The position numbers and the translations under genes were made by a program. DNA of 64,000 bases from Panorpa germanica (Eukaryota > Arthropoda > Insecta > Mecoptera > Panorpidae), in NCBI GenBank assembly GCA_963678705.1, contig OY783208.1, positions 24,268,207 to 24,332,206 of the forward strand. The letters run 5' to 3'. Under the pieces are notes generated by a model, which was not told the DNA's origin, did not search any database, and worked only from the letters and a program-made list of their open reading frames with translations. Of this stretch, positions 37,301 to 41,835 are shown in pieces. Every line of letters begins with the position of its first letter. The stretch's first letter is position 1.

Positions 37301-37434
37301 GCATCCCTCTGTGCCGACGCAGAGGGTGTTGGCGTCGCTGTAGGGGCGGACTGTGGAGCGTCGAAATTATCCGGTAGATCTGGTAAAGCATCCAGCATTC
37401 CTGCATCTTCATCGAATAAGTCGTAAGACTCCAT
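324..37434 (-). CDS. kis: kismet, CHD7-family chromatin remodeller (3' end outside window)
   Basis: ATP-dependent nucleosome remodeller of the CHD6-9/Kismet group, acting in the nucleus. I joined 18 coding exons with GT-AG borders and continuous phase (about 3,494 codons in the window): 37434-37286, 35903-35784, 35655-35516, 33762-33548, 33446-33318, 31325-31196, 30265-23606, 20725-20545, 17311-17224, 16236-15926, 14776-14687, 10508-10233, 7480-7290, 5597-5443, 4161-4003, 2393-2056, 1975-1829 and 1327-324. Order of domains: Gln/Pro/His-rich N-terminus, Lys-Glu-Pro repeats, acidic region, two chromodomains, SNF2 ATPase with DEMGLGKT and DEAH, helicase C with ARCHRIGQ, then SANT/SLIDE-type segments ([20 protein letters not shown]). 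This is the CHD7 order. The last exon ends at a splice donor, so the BRK region and stop lie off the left edge. Exact borders are my reading of splice sites without transcript support. Confidence 0.95.
1368..1452. repeat. Family I arm fragment
   Basis: Contains aaaacaaatcacatttgaga and taactttatcagtacatgta, shared with 43020-43120 and 52250-52340. Short decayed piece in a kismet intron. Confidence 0.7.
1495..1690. repeat. Repeat F fragment
   Basis: Shares tttaattccatttttaaattgaaat-like and ccgttttcgag-like sequence with 33810-33980 and 63420-63540. No coding. The adjoining 1690-1828 is plain AT-rich intron. Confidence 0.5.
1829..1975 (-). CDS. kis: kismet coding exon 17
   Basis: This 147-nt exon has acceptor attacAG and donor TGTCA|GTGAGT. 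It encodes [20 protein letters not shown] then [19 protein letters not shown], the conserved PEWW-x-GxHD-LL-G block of CHD6-9 proteins. Confidence 0.94.
2056..2393 (-). CDS. kis: kismet coding exon 16 (second SANT-like domain)
   Basis: This 338-nt exon has acceptor cttttAG and donor GAAAG|GTAAAG. It encodes a charged lead-in and then [39 protein letters not shown] and [10 protein letters not shown], matching the CHD7 segment WTRREEADFYR...FDWNQFR...EERASRTLYR. Confidence 0.94.
2431..2940. repeat. Family C repeat, copy 1
   Basis: About 490-bp unit running from acaacatattaagtttattg through gttttaagtcttcacctctc and gtcaatggctcatttcttga to gtcgtcaaaaaacatt. Conserved copies are at 16428, 32700, 36000 and 42355. 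Short open frames inside it recur only because the copies are young. Confidence 0.85.
3141..3810. repeat. Family C fragment split by family A
   Basis: The outer parts (3141-3180 and 3774-3800) together read the C sequence attttatcatgtagtaa then ttatagaaataatt. The middle is the family A element at 3182-3773. Confidence 0.75.
3182..3773. mobile_element. Family A element, copy 1
   Basis: 592 bp, from gggcttgtgtcct to ggacacaaaccc, inverted repeat ends. It splits a family C fragment: catgtagtaa lies left and ttatagaaataatt right, and intact C copies read the joined sequence, so the empty site is known. Non-autonomous, no coding. Confidence 0.85.
4003..4161 (-). CDS. kis: kismet coding exon 15 (possible cassette exon)
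   Basis: This 159-nt exon (53 codons) starts and ends on codon boundaries, with acceptor tcctcAG and donor TTATTG|GTAGGT. It encodes a Pro/Ala-rich stretch ending [20 protein letters not shown] know of no counterpart at this position in vertebrate CHD7. Because it is symmetric, skipping would join exon 14 to exon 16 in frame. Inclusion is inferred, not proven. Confidence 0.7.
4975..5198. mobile_element. Single arm of family E
   Basis: Matches the right arm of the 8861-10108 element, from tttgcggttccaactcatt to gtttcacc, and ends at TTAA (5199-5202). The other arm is absent; an AT-repeat stretch (4908-4950) lies where it would join. Confidence 0.75.
5443..5597 (-). CDS. kis: kismet coding exon 14
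   Basis: This 155-nt exon has acceptor tttctAG and donor AATAAG|GTGATA. It encodes [20 protein letters not shown] then [16 protein letters not shown], matching the WP-x-LNTRLRRLI-YQR-YK segment of CHD family C-terminal halves. It ends on a codon boundary. Confidence 0.92.
5741..6610. mobile_element. A-long element, complete copy
   Basis: About 870 bp with terminal inverted repeats agtgtgtccaaaatgtgtgc and its near complement ending attttggacacact. The terminal regions contain gcatgcg and gtgacagctgtctaga. The interior shares family A core sequence (ttactagaactccttatat to caattgaaaaatcga). No coding. Confidence 0.8.
6710..7090. repeat. Family J repeat, copy 1
   Basis: Matches 59295-59690. 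Holds a 67-codon frame at 6883-7086 ([20 protein letters not shown]). The opening tattggttattaaacgtata also occurs near 23470. Confidence 0.75.
7290..7480 (-). CDS. kis: kismet coding exon 13 (acidic linker)
   Basis: This 191-nt exon has acceptor cattccAG and donor TCGG|GTAACA. It encodes a Glu/Ser/Thr-rich linker beginning [18 protein letters not shown]. No domain is visible. Identity rests on phase continuity between flanking kismet exons and on the acidic linker CHD7 has here. Confidence 0.82.
7935..8155. repeat. Family G unit, copy 1
   Basis: Starts tgtgacaatctgtcaaaacg, includes attcaatcgaactgtcaaaa and acgacgcatgcgcaccaac. Same unit at 35230, 39205 and 41520. Non-coding. The surrounding 7500-7935 and 8155-8855 hold AT-rich intron only. 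Confidence 0.78.
8861..10108. mobile_element. Family E foldback element, TTAA-flanked, split by a second element
   Basis: Arms 8861-9117 and 9862-10108 are long inverted repeats (about 240 bp) starting ggtgaaacgatacttgacca and ending with the near reverse complement. The whole unit is flanked by TTAA at 8857-8860 and 10109-10112, as for piggyBac-like or Kolobok-like non-autonomous elements. The family D element sits at its centre. No coding capacity. Confidence 0.85.
9122..9857. mobile_element. Family D TTAA element nested in family E
   Basis: 736 bp with ends ggaggtataggacgt and acgtcctgtacctcc, inverted repeats of one another with one mismatch. It is flanked by TTAA at 9118-9121 and 9858-9861. 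It inserted at the centre of the family E palindrome. A second copy lies at 36478-37208. Contains ggcaacgctg and gacgcatgcg stretches but no open frame. Confidence 0.88.
10233..10508 (-). CDS. kis: kismet coding exon 12
   Basis: This 276-nt exon has acceptor atatcAG and donor GAAGT|GTAAGT. It encodes the conserved [20 protein letters not shown] then [13 protein letters not shown], followed by a Thr/Ser/Pro-rich linker. Upstream poly-T runs (10530-10650) form the intron side and also extend an uninterrupted frame that is not coding. Confidence 0.93.
10950..11250. repeat. Tandem pair of a family A fragment
   Basis: Two head-to-tail copies of about 150 bp, each from cttgatgttaataaatgtgt through cggccatgtttatgacgtaa, with aatgggcttgaa at the join. 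A small open frame spans the tandem by chance. Confidence 0.8.
11740..11815. repeat. Repeat O, copy 1
   Basis: Shares catagtcgttcg, acccgaacatg and aaatattcg-gcgctttg with 39405-39470. Short, non-coding, unassigned. Confidence 0.6.
11869..12975 (+). mobile_element. Internally deleted hAT element with 8-bp target duplication
   Basis: The termini are inverted repeats, cagcggttctcaaa at the left and tttgagaaccgctg at the right. They are flanked on both sides by the same 8 bases, gattaaag (11861-11868 and 12976-12983), the target duplication length of hAT transposons. The CAGNGGTTCTCAA end is typical of animal hAT elements. At 1.1 kb it is far shorter than an autonomous copy and keeps only the 3' half of the transposase. 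It lies in a kismet intron, antisense to it. Confidence 0.93.
12079..12744 (+). pseudogene. hAT transposase C-terminal remnant (ZBED5/FAM200-like)
   Basis: A 221-codon open frame resembling the C-terminal half of ZBED5-type hAT transposases. Visible matches are [45 protein letters not shown], and the hAT dimerisation region [20 protein letters not shown] then [19 protein letters not shown]. The BED zinc finger and N-terminal RNase H-like part are missing, so it cannot encode a complete transposase. Still-open reading suggests a fairly recent insertion. Confidence 0.85.
12984..13260. repeat. AT low-complexity stretch
   Basis: Runs of aataataataaa, ttattattattttt and aaaaataaaaaataaaaat. No gene signal. 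The next 13260-13980 is ordinary AT-rich intron in which I see nothing. Confidence 0.7.
13985..14215. repeat. Family B unit, copy 1
   Basis: Carries cttttgatgcagttacat, gaagacgaactgcgttgaaa and ggttctaaaaattcatggac, all shared with 63590-64000. Confidence 0.75.
14262..14657 (+). pseudogene. PIF/Harbinger (ALP1/HARBI1-like) transposase N-terminal fragment
   Basis: A 131-codon frame ending [20 protein letters not shown] then [12 protein letters not shown]. This resembles the N-terminal region of insect Harbinger nucleases, which have a Y-LL-V-P-IQ-DT-MRKAI-P-ER motif. The DDE core that should follow is missing. It lies antisense in a kismet intron, starting about 30 bp from the exon 11 donor. 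Confidence 0.65.
14687..14776 (-). CDS. kis: kismet coding exon 11
   Basis: This 90-nt exon has acceptor tttttcAG and donor ATCAG|GTATCA. It encodes [19 protein letters not shown], nearly identical to the CHD7-family segment at this position. The phase fits both neighbours. Confidence 0.93.
14893..15730. mobile_element. A-long element, ends shortened
   Basis: Matches 5741-6610 throughout, including gacagctgtctgga at the left and gacaactgtcactttcgac at the right, but both outer termini are truncated. Lies in a kismet intron. Confidence 0.78.
15926..16236 (-). CDS. kis: kismet coding exon 10
   Basis: This 311-nt exon has acceptor ttttccAG and donor AATAA|GTAAGT. It encodes [20 protein letters not shown], then a PVPRGR basic stretch and [13 protein letters not shown]. 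These are the CHD7-family counterparts of the GDENIK-FIWDL and KKHLKHHCNK segments. Two other frames are open by chance over part of it. Confidence 0.93.
16428..16895. repeat. Family C repeat, copy 2
   Basis: Matches the C consensus from gtcgattggagtaaaactgt to gtcgtcaaaaaacattatcg, with a 12-bp deletion after cagagtc. In a kismet intron. Confidence 0.85.
17224..17311 (-). CDS. kis: kismet coding exon 9 (SANT-like)
   Basis: This 88-nt exon sits between acceptor ttttccAG and donor GTTATA|GTAAAT. It encodes [20 protein letters not shown] then [10 protein letters not shown], matching the GWGRW SANT-like segment of CHD7-family proteins. It ends on a codon boundary. Confidence 0.93.
17440..17860 (-). 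pseudogene. Non-LTR retrotransposon 3' remnant
   Basis: On the minus strand reads the tail that follows RNase H in LINEs: [40 protein letters not shown], then after a frame break a [19 protein letters not shown] zinc-knuckle segment. Same family as 31860-32410. Confidence 0.8.
17928..18152. repeat. Family G inverted pair
   Basis: Two G units head to head: gacaatctgtcaaaactcag at the left and its near complement ending tgacaggttgttacatttt at the right, with almost no spacer, giving a long hairpin. Confidence 0.8.
18153..19060. other. Intergenic/intron stretch without recognisable gene
   Basis: AT-rich kismet intron downstream of the nested ciliary gene. Several open frames are under 75 codons with no family match. 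I see nothing else in it. Confidence 0.5.
19062..19067 (-). terminator. Candidate polyadenylation signal of the nested ciliary gene
   Basis: AATAAA on the minus strand about 60 bp past the stop codon, followed by TTGT-rich sequence. If used, the nested gene terminates inside the kismet intron. Confidence 0.45.
19126..20328 (-). CDS. CFAP263/CCDC113-like coiled-coil ciliary protein, nested in kismet
   Basis: Uninterrupted 400-codon frame from ATG at 20328 ([20 protein letters not shown]) to a stop at 19126. An in-frame ATG 60 nt upstream (20388) would add 20 residues, but the inner start precedes the first family-like segment. The N-terminal motif [20 protein letters not shown] and the C-terminal coiled coil ([20 protein letters not shown]) resemble CCDC113 (CFAP263), which shares the DUF4201 fold with CCDC96/CFAP184. 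The central part is Ser/Arg-rich. Family members act in motile cilia and flagella, linking axonemal complexes, so sperm or sensory neurons are likely sites. It lies wholly within the kismet intron between 20545 and 17311, same strand, without introns. A candidate AATAAA is at 19067-19062. CCDC96-like is the main alternative. Confidence 0.85.
   Translation of the reverse strand: MSTGPDQYSESSFKTNEYALDDLTDTDLVQTVEALRQENWQLTLENDCFEKFLRRVDPTSLDGLVQFLDQATKTTVPATSVGGSVQQLSEADRVSIKRSSISETSEVGRRRSSLSGGPRQSVTLSLSLLERGPRVNVSQKTEIVDKEIEELKVVYQELLTKTAAKKASLKAQTEEIDIRTAETRESRDNFEKSVVQEGVDVLTQRIPAEKFVYFMEEWLKNVGSVTEKLRLRTGTMRSQYIRLHHQFALKEELGETLRPIDFEQLTIENKDHMNTIEEKNTHLFGLKKVTGIASLTLSIQKKNLIEAIKNLRILNTTIHDTKQLIVDMEIEEEEAQQEVIKAQEELDKLREVTTEFSAPGVMDYVKKKAELYKLEDQIKVWTRKRNMQRIALNSMLKSRK
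20545..20725 (-). CDS. kis: kismet coding exon 8
   Basis: This 181-nt exon has acceptor atgtAG and donor TTTGG|GTAAGT. It reads a basic stretch ([17 protein letters not shown]) and ends [20 protein letters not shown], matching the CHD7 segment just before the SANT-like GWGRW motif. A different frame is also open here but does not fit the splice phase. Confidence 0.93.
20805..21391. mobile_element. Family A element, copy 2, with 40-bp flanking repeat
   Basis: 587 bp, gggcttgtgtcctatg to gaggacacaagccc, in a kismet intron. The 40 bp just left (20765-20804) and just right (21392-21431) are direct repeats of each other with three mismatches. Confidence 0.88.
22002..22607. mobile_element. Family A element, copy 3
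   Basis: 606 bp, opposite in orientation to the copy at 20805-21391 and only 610 bp away, in the same kismet intron. AT lies on each side. Confidence 0.88.
22615..23130. repeat. Large imperfect palindrome
   Basis: Left half contains gcagatatctcgtaaaccaa and ttaattctaaatttaaaatc. The right half has the complement (ttttggtttacgagatatct, gattttaaatttggaattaa). The arms are about 230 bp, centred near 22870. Related sequence is at 59700-59820. Confidence 0.75.
23135..23530. repeat. Family B unit with family J fragment
   Basis: 23145-23370 is palindromic: gtaaagacgcagttccttat at one end and its near complement at the other, with aacataactgcatcaaaac inside. 23395-23530 is a reversed J end (tatatctccgtcaatttttg). 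It ends about 75 bp from the giant kismet exon. Confidence 0.75.
23606..30265 (-). CDS. kis: kismet coding exon 7: 6.66-kb exon with chromodomains and SNF2 motor
   Basis: A single 6,660-nt open frame from acceptor taattAG to donor GGGG|GTGAGT, about 2,220 codons. In order: tandem QGHP-type repeats (30130-29960), Ser/Thr/Pro/Gln-rich low complexity, MSPRP repeats near 29500, a Lys-Glu-Pro repeat block resembling the KEPK repeats of vertebrate CHD7 (27540-27340), an acidic region (26490-25960), two chromodomains (about 25945-25575), then the SNF2 ATPase: motif I DEMGLGKT (25400-25370), DEAH box (about 25060), helicase C from [12 protein letters not shown] (about 24465) to ARCHRIGQ (about 24170). 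The motor drives nucleosome sliding and the chromodomains read histone tails in this family. Key ATPase residues look intact. Long open frames on the other strand inside it are shadows of biased composition. Confidence 0.97.
30554..31104. mobile_element. Family N element containing a G unit
   Basis: About 550 bp with inverted ends aagcctaattcccacttact and cagtgagtgggaatgaggct. The interior includes the G sequence tcaaaatgcagtaggattta. It lies between kismet exons 6 and 7. Confidence 0.75.
31196..31325 (-). CDS. kis: kismet coding exon 6
   Basis: This 130-nt exon has acceptor gtttacAG and donor TCAG|GTTAGT. It encodes [20 protein letters not shown] and a further His/Gln-rich stretch. One leftover G is completed by the first two bases of the giant exon. 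Confidence 0.88.
31438..31515. repeat. Family A terminal fragment
   Basis: Reads aatgggcttgtgtactcatt then ttgttgattcaactcgatgt, the end of a family A element, and breaks off at gtgttg. 31515-31855 has no recognisable feature. Confidence 0.7.
31860..32410 (-). pseudogene. Non-LTR retrotransposon RNase H remnant
   Basis: The minus strand opens [20 protein letters not shown], the C-terminal motif of LINE RNase H domains (GHxGIxGNExADxLAK). It then runs on to [20 protein letters not shown] and, after a frameshift near 32100, a cysteine-rich [19 protein letters not shown]. Truncated and frameshifted. Typical of I/Jockey-like elements. Confidence 0.85.
32695..33187. repeat. Family C repeat, copy 3
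   Basis: Near-complete C copy, next to a family A fragment at 32600-32680 (gtgtattggcgtgtctattt). Between kismet exons 5 and 6. Confidence 0.85.
33318..33446 (-). CDS. kis: kismet coding exon 5
   Basis: This 129-nt exon (43 codons) starts and ends on codon boundaries, with acceptor cttgcAG and donor CAG|GTAAAT. It encodes [20 protein letters not shown] followed by Gln-rich sequence. Its length is a multiple of three, so it could be skipped in frame. Confidence 0.88.
33548..33762 (-). CDS. kis: kismet coding exon 4
   Basis: This 215-nt exon has acceptor ttccAG and donor CAG|GTAAGT. It encodes [20 protein letters not shown] and continues with His/Gln-rich sequence ending in [11 protein letters not shown]. 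It ends on a codon boundary. Low-complexity N-terminal region of kismet. Confidence 0.88.
33980..34310. repeat. Repeat P, copy 1
   Basis: Begins tgctatttcgtagagaaaaa and includes aaacccgtaattttggaaaa and cttttaattcgtaaaagata. Shared with 63005-63240. Upstream 33810-33975 is a repeat F piece (gttccaagtgtatgtttata). Confidence 0.78.
34350..34930. repeat. Diverged family A-type ends, inverted
   Basis: 34370-34460 reads aggagatattaacaattaag and attattaaaaggatccaatg. 34760-34915 reads the opposite strand version (aattaaagagacaaaatgac, ttatagaaattaagacg). Together they form a diverged inverted element about 570 bp long. A relative of its interior is at 40750-40900. Confidence 0.6.
35085..35450. 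repeat. Family G unit, copy 2
   Basis: Contains caatctgtcaaaacgcagta, gaactgtcaaaatttatatt and gacgcatgcgcaccaactga. It ends about 65 bp before kismet exon 3. Confidence 0.78.
35516..35655 (-). CDS. kis: kismet coding exon 3
   Basis: This 140-nt exon lies between acceptor gatacAG and donor CTTG|GTAAAC. It encodes a Pro/Gln/Met-rich stretch containing [20 protein letters not shown]. It begins with one base completing a proline codon and leaves one base, as exon 4 requires. Confidence 0.85.
35784..35903 (-). CDS. kis: kismet coding exon 2
   Basis: This 120-nt exon has a polypyrimidine acceptor (tttttttag) and donor CC|GTAAGTG. It encodes a Gln/His/Asn-rich segment ([19 protein letters not shown] at its start) typical of the unstructured CHD7-family N-terminus. 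The phase matches both neighbours. Confidence 0.85.
35995..37235. repeat. Family C repeat, copy 4, split by family D
   Basis: C sequence runs from 35995 to 36477 and resumes at 37209-37235 (actgtgtcgtcaaacatt). The insert is the family D element. Carries an extra gagggacaccgcaatgaaac also seen in the copy at 41135. Confidence 0.82.
36478..37208. mobile_element. Family D copy 2, right end lost, nested in family C repeat
   Basis: Closely similar to 9122-9857. It begins after TTAA (36474-36477) with ggaggtacaggacgtaccg, but the right terminus is missing. It splits a family C repeat, whose sequence resumes as actgtgtcgtcaaacatt at 37211. The intact C copies show the empty site atattaactgtg. Confidence 0.85.
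37286..37434 (-). CDS. kis: kismet coding exon 1 (start codon)
   Basis: The exon begins at an acceptor near 37501 (polypyrimidine then AG) and carries a short 5' leader, then ATG at 37434. The protein starts [19 protein letters not shown], an acidic opening followed by a Pro/Thr/Ala stretch. It ends ACCGG|GTAAAA with two bases left over, completed by the first base of the next exon. I chose this ATG because the frame continues through all downstream exons. Two upstream ATGs in the leader belong to a short separate frame. Confidence 0.85.
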
Positions 37435-37440
37435 CGCGCG

Positions 37441-37482
37441 CTAGCAGCACATAATGCCGCCGCGGCGATAAAGCTCGGCCAT
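37441..37482 (-). promoter_or_regulatory. uORF in the kismet leader
   Basis: A 13-codon frame (ATG at 37482, in the context AGTATGG) ends with TAG only six bases before the kismet ATG at 37434. It reads MAELYRRGGIMCC. It lies inside the exon that carries the main start. A role in limiting translation of the main frame is inference. Confidence 0.45.
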
Positions 37483-37584
37483 ACTATGCGCTCAATATAT
37501 TCTAAAAAAAGAACAGAATAACAATTATTAACATATGCATTAATAAATTTGAATTTCGCGCCAATATTTCAATTCCAAAGGCAG

Positions 37585-37795
37585 ACACTTTTCAAGAAGA
37601 GAGGATGAGGAAGATACCTGGAAAACAAAGGTGGAAACGAAGTGAAAATGATTGCTAGATTCAGGCGGGGAATGGAGAGAGACCGGAGAAGAATTTGGGA
37701 ACTGTAGAAGAGAAATTATGCAGCTTATGCTTGAAGGAAGTGGAAAAATTAGAGCACAAGAAGGATTCTTTCCAATAATAGAAATATATTCTAAA
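37585..37795 (+). pseudogene. Non-LTR retrotransposon remnant
   Basis: A purine-rich strand that reads MIARFRRGMERDRRRIWEL and, in another frame, VEEKLCSLCLKEVEKLEHK. This is the pattern of the LINE C-terminal zinc-knuckle region. Several stops and frame breaks. Just upstream of the first kismet coding exon. Confidence 0.6.
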
Positions 37796-37822
37796 TGATA
37801 ATGAATATTGTTTATTTATTAT

Positions 37823-38369
37823 GGGTTTTCAATTGTTGATTGAACTTGATGTTAAAAAATGTGTATTGGCGTGTCTATTTTATTAAATATCTAAATGTTG
37901 ACGGAGATATAGCAATTAAAAATTTGAATTGTAGTTTTAGCGCTAGAAATGTTGAACATATTTATGACGTGAAATGCATTTTAACGACAGTTATTTGTTG
38001 ATTAGGTCAGTGCTGTGGTAATGTTTTGTAGCTGTTGGTAGTCAAATAATCAAGTTAAGTCAAAGAATAATAAGTTTTTATTTTATTTAACCTTGCTAAG
38101 GCAGACATAATATTGAAATTTGATTGTTCCTTGAAATAGCTGTAAATAATATTTGATATTTTGATATATAAATACAGCAGTAAGGTTGGCAGCAGTTGTG
38201 ATGTCACATGCATTTGGAATGTTGTACAACGTTGAATCTCTTTAATAATTAAAGAGACAAAATGACCTTTTTAATTGTTAATATCTCTTAACATATAAGG
38301 AGTTCTAGTAACCCACTTTATCAATATGTTGAACACTTTTATAGAAATTAGGGCATAGGACACAAGCCC
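37823..38369. mobile_element. Family A element, copy 4, one end shortened
   Basis: Internal sequence and the right end (gacacaagccc) match family A. The left end keeps only ggg before jumping into ttttcaattgttgattg, so about 30 bp of the terminus is lost. Confidence 0.82.
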
Positions 38370-38395
38370 ATTGTAAAAATATTGTACTATAAGCG

Positions 38396-38623
38396 ATGAC
38401 TCAACCCTATATAATTTGCCAAATGAAGCCAGAGTCAATTGTCAAGAAAATGTTAAGTGATGAAGAAGATGTGATTACAGCACACGCTTTTATTAGAAGA
38501 CGACGAATCAGACGTAGAATGTATTGGCTTCATCCATACATCGAAAAGAACATTAACCGCAGATTGTTTGTTGCTGCAAGAGAGTTATCAGAGGATGATT
38601 CAGTATTTCAATCAGTAAATTGA
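38396..38623 (+). pseudogene. Possible Harbinger-type N-terminal fragment
   Basis: A 75-codon frame: after an acidic opening it reads RRRRIRRRMYWLHPYIEKNI then NRRLFVAARELSEDDSVFQS. The Arg-rich run followed by W-HP and an 'E-L-DD--F' stretch resembles the start of insect Harbinger/ALP1-like nucleases. The rest is absent. Lies in the first kismet intron. Confidence 0.5.
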
Positions 38624-39204
38624 CTACCGAGCTAGTCGTTTTTAAAAGAAGCATTTATTAAAGTCCTTTATACGTAGAAAAAGTTTCAATACTCATGCGG
38701 TATTAAATTTTTAACATACGAACCCTACACCGACCTATGTTGCAACGGAAACGAATGTTTTGTGATATAACAATTGTAATTTTCTTGCCATTCTTTTAAA
38801 AAACTTAGAATCTGACAAATATTTTCGAGTAAAGAATATATAAGCATGCTAGTTTTTATTGGTGGATCTTTCTAAAGGTTGACGACGACTGCCTCCTTGA
38901 AATAAACCCAATCAATAGTCATCTACAGCAGCAGCAATACACAAAACAAGACAATTAATATGGGACATAGAGAACATTATTTTTATGTTTCCCAGACTGA
39001 CTGTCATCTGCATTTGACAGTTCTGTGTTTGACAATTCAACTGCGTCATCGTCATCTGCAGAAGACTACTCTGCAGGAATTTGTATGGTTTTGATGTGCT
39101 CCAGGCAGAATTGTTAGCCTGGGTGCACAATTTAGACAAGACAGCTTTTAGAGCTATCGTCAAAATATTTTCGACATTTTTTTAGTGCTTGTATACGTGT
39201 TTTA
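38624..39204. other. No gene recognised
   Basis: AT-rich first-intron DNA. An 83-codon minus-strand frame (39163-38912) has no recognisable motif. Nothing else seen. Confidence 0.4.
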
Positions 39205-39470
39205 ATTTGAGGTTAGTTAATTCAGTTGGTGCGCATGCGTCGTTAGTAATATAAATGTTGACAGTTCGTGAAATAATTAAAATTGCTGTTTTTAATAACA
39301 ATTAGTAATAGAAATTGTTTTTACTTCTTTATTTTTGACAAACTGACATTGAACTTCTTTCAGAAATAAATCCTACTGCGTTTTGACTGCGTTTTGATTA
39401 TGTTTTAATGGCATAGTCGTTCGATACCCGAACATGGCCGAAGCAAATATTCGGACGCTTTGGTGCTTAT
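39205..39470. repeat. Family G unit (reverse) and repeat O
   Basis: 39205-39390 is the G unit reversed (cagttggtgcgcatgcgtcg to aataaatcctactgcgtttt). 39405-39470 is repeat O (catagtcgttcgatacccga), as at 11740. Confidence 0.72.
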
Positions 39471-39474
39471 CTTC

Positions 39475-41050
39475 GTGTACAGATTGCAAATGCTTGCCAA
39501 ATGAGCACGAACTCAAGCAAAATATAAATTTTTTGATATTATCAACGTTATGAACAAAAATAAAGTAAATTATACTACTAATACAACCGATAAAACGGAT
39601 ATTCAAAATTTAAATAGCTATATCTCGGTCAACGTATGGATATTTAAAATAATTGTTAATTAAATTCGACATTTTAAAAATTGAATGCCAGAATAAAAAC
39701 CCTGCTTCATAGACAGTGCTAAAAATTGCAATTAAAGACAGGATTCACAAAGCACGTCAGCGGGATGTTCACACGGTAAATTTTAATTAGTAAAAACGTA
39801 TAGCCGCAGTTTTCACACGACAAAATAAATGTACTAAAATTAAATTAGCTAAATGTTTAAGGTAAGTTGAGAAATAAGGAAACGCTGTTTGATATAGGTA
39901 TTACTTAAGTTTTATTAATTTTGAATAGGACCCATAGAATCAATAGAGTTCGAAGCGGACTTTGAAGCGAAGGTATTGTTAGAAGGTTAGATTTGTACTG
40001 CTAGAATTTATAGTAGCCGAATTATTGTTGATTTGGAATTCTTGGATAAAATATTGCATGGTCTGTGACGCACGCCACTGTATTTCATAGTTTTATCCCA
40101 CAAAACATAGTGGGCTTTTGTTCTAGTTCCACCCACCAAAGAAATCAATAAATCATTATCTATAAAAGATTCGTCGAACATTTTCTAATAATAAACTTGA
40201 GATACTTCACCACTACACTTGTTCGGTTACTATTCGATAAAAGTCACCCCATAATACTGTACGCCACTGGAAGGCGAATTCGTTAAAGTTCATTCGATTT
40301 GCGTGACAAGTCCGGTGAGTATTCGATAAACGTGTTTAGGTAGTGTACGTTTTTTTGCAGTACGAACGTCGTGTGGACAAAATAAGTTAAAAAATAAGTA
40401 GTAGAGATATTTTTTCTTATCAAAAAATTATTTTTTAGTTTTTTTATTATCAGTACGTAATGTAACAATCCATACACAATGTCTGTTTGTTTTTTTACAT
40501 TTTCTATAGAAAAATAAATATAAACAAAAATTTATATTCATAATACAAACAATTTTGTGTTGACAGCTGTGGCATAAATAGGCAGATAGTACAGTGTGTT
40601 TCAACTAGAGGTGTCATTTTAAATCAACAAAAAAACGTAATATTTTCGTAAAAAATGGTGGTATCTTTGTTTTAATCTAAAGTAGAAGCCCTGAGGTTAC
40701 TAATAGAACACAGTACTTGACAAATGTCACCGCAATGACGGTTTTATGTAATTTAGCGTTTGAATTTCAGTTCTGTCGCTTCTTTTACATATGCATATGA
40801 CGTCACAAAATAAAGAAGTAATCGAAATTATTTTTACATTTTCACAAACCATCTATTGCCTCTATTATATAAACGATATAGCAAATTATTGGACGTGACG
40901 TACCATGCATAGGAATTTTTTTATATTTAATTTATGTTTTTATTTAATATTTTAATAATAAATTAATTGTCGAGTTTTTTTTAAACGAATTTTGAAATAA
41001 CAAAGTTTCTGATCGGTATTTTAACTTCTAAGTGCTGTAAAAAATTGAAA
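39475..41050. other. First-intron DNA without recognised gene
   Basis: AT-rich. 40750-40910 resembles 34540-34760 (atgacgtcacaaaataaaga, ggacgtgacgtaccatgcat). The remainder shows no coding or RNA signal to me. Confidence 0.4.
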
Positions 41051-41051
41051 A

Positions 41052-41325
41052 CTCGACAGGGTGTCCTGCAGAAACTTATCAACTAATGAAATCATTTTGG
41101 TTTTTTGATTCCAAATAATCCAGTGATGAGTTATGAGGGACACCGCAATGAAACTTTTTTTTGTGACGTCAACGGAGATTCGCTGTCAATGGCTCATTTC
41201 TTGATATTTATTTATGAAAATTTCACAAAGTATTCTTTAAATGTTATTTTATCATGTAGTAATTATAGAAGTAATTATATATTAACAGTGACGTCAAAAA
41301 ACATTAACGAAAATATGATTTTTTG
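41052..41325. repeat. Family C repeat, partial copy
   Basis: Only the right half of the unit, from ctcgacagggtgtcctgcag to acattaacgaaaatatg. Includes the gagggacaccgcaatgaaac variant shared with copy 4. Confidence 0.8.
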
Positions 41326-41416
41326 TATCGATTTATAAAAAAAAATAAAAACGTCTGTATAATTATATTAAATTCTATTTCAATCGAAAATTTAAATATG
41401 ACCCCTAAAAAAATAA

Positions 41417-41428
41417 GGGGGGGGGGGG
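41417..41428 (+). repeat. Poly-G run
   Basis: Twelve consecutive G, an oddity in AT-rich surroundings. The length may be uncertain in assembly. Confidence 0.7.
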
Positions 41429-41514
41429 AGGCTATCATGCTAGCTTGAAAGCGGGGTCTTTTTACACTTTTATTTAATTTACGTTTTGATTTAATATTTT
41501 AATCTAGATTTTAG

Positions 41515-41835
41515 GTTAAGTTGAGTTCAGTTAATTCAGTTGGTGCGCATGCGTCGTTAGTAATATAAATTTTGACAGTTCGATTGAATGTGGAATAATT
41601 AAAATTGCTGTTTTTAATAACAATTAGTAATAGAAATTGTTTTTACTGACAAAATGAAATTGAACTTCTTTTAAAAATAAATCCAACTGCGTTTTGACAG
41701 ATTGTCACATTTTGGAGGTTAGAATATCATAGTTTTTGTAATTTACAAATATTGGACCTTGTAAGGTTCTAAAAATTAAATACTAAATTAAAACAGTGAG
41801 TGGAAATGATTAAATTTAAATTTATATAAAATATC
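41515..41835. repeat. Family G/N unit, reversed
   Basis: ttcagttggtgcgcatgcgt to acagattgtcacattttgga is the reversed G unit. aaacagtgagtggaaatga at 41796 is an N-type end. Confidence 0.75.
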
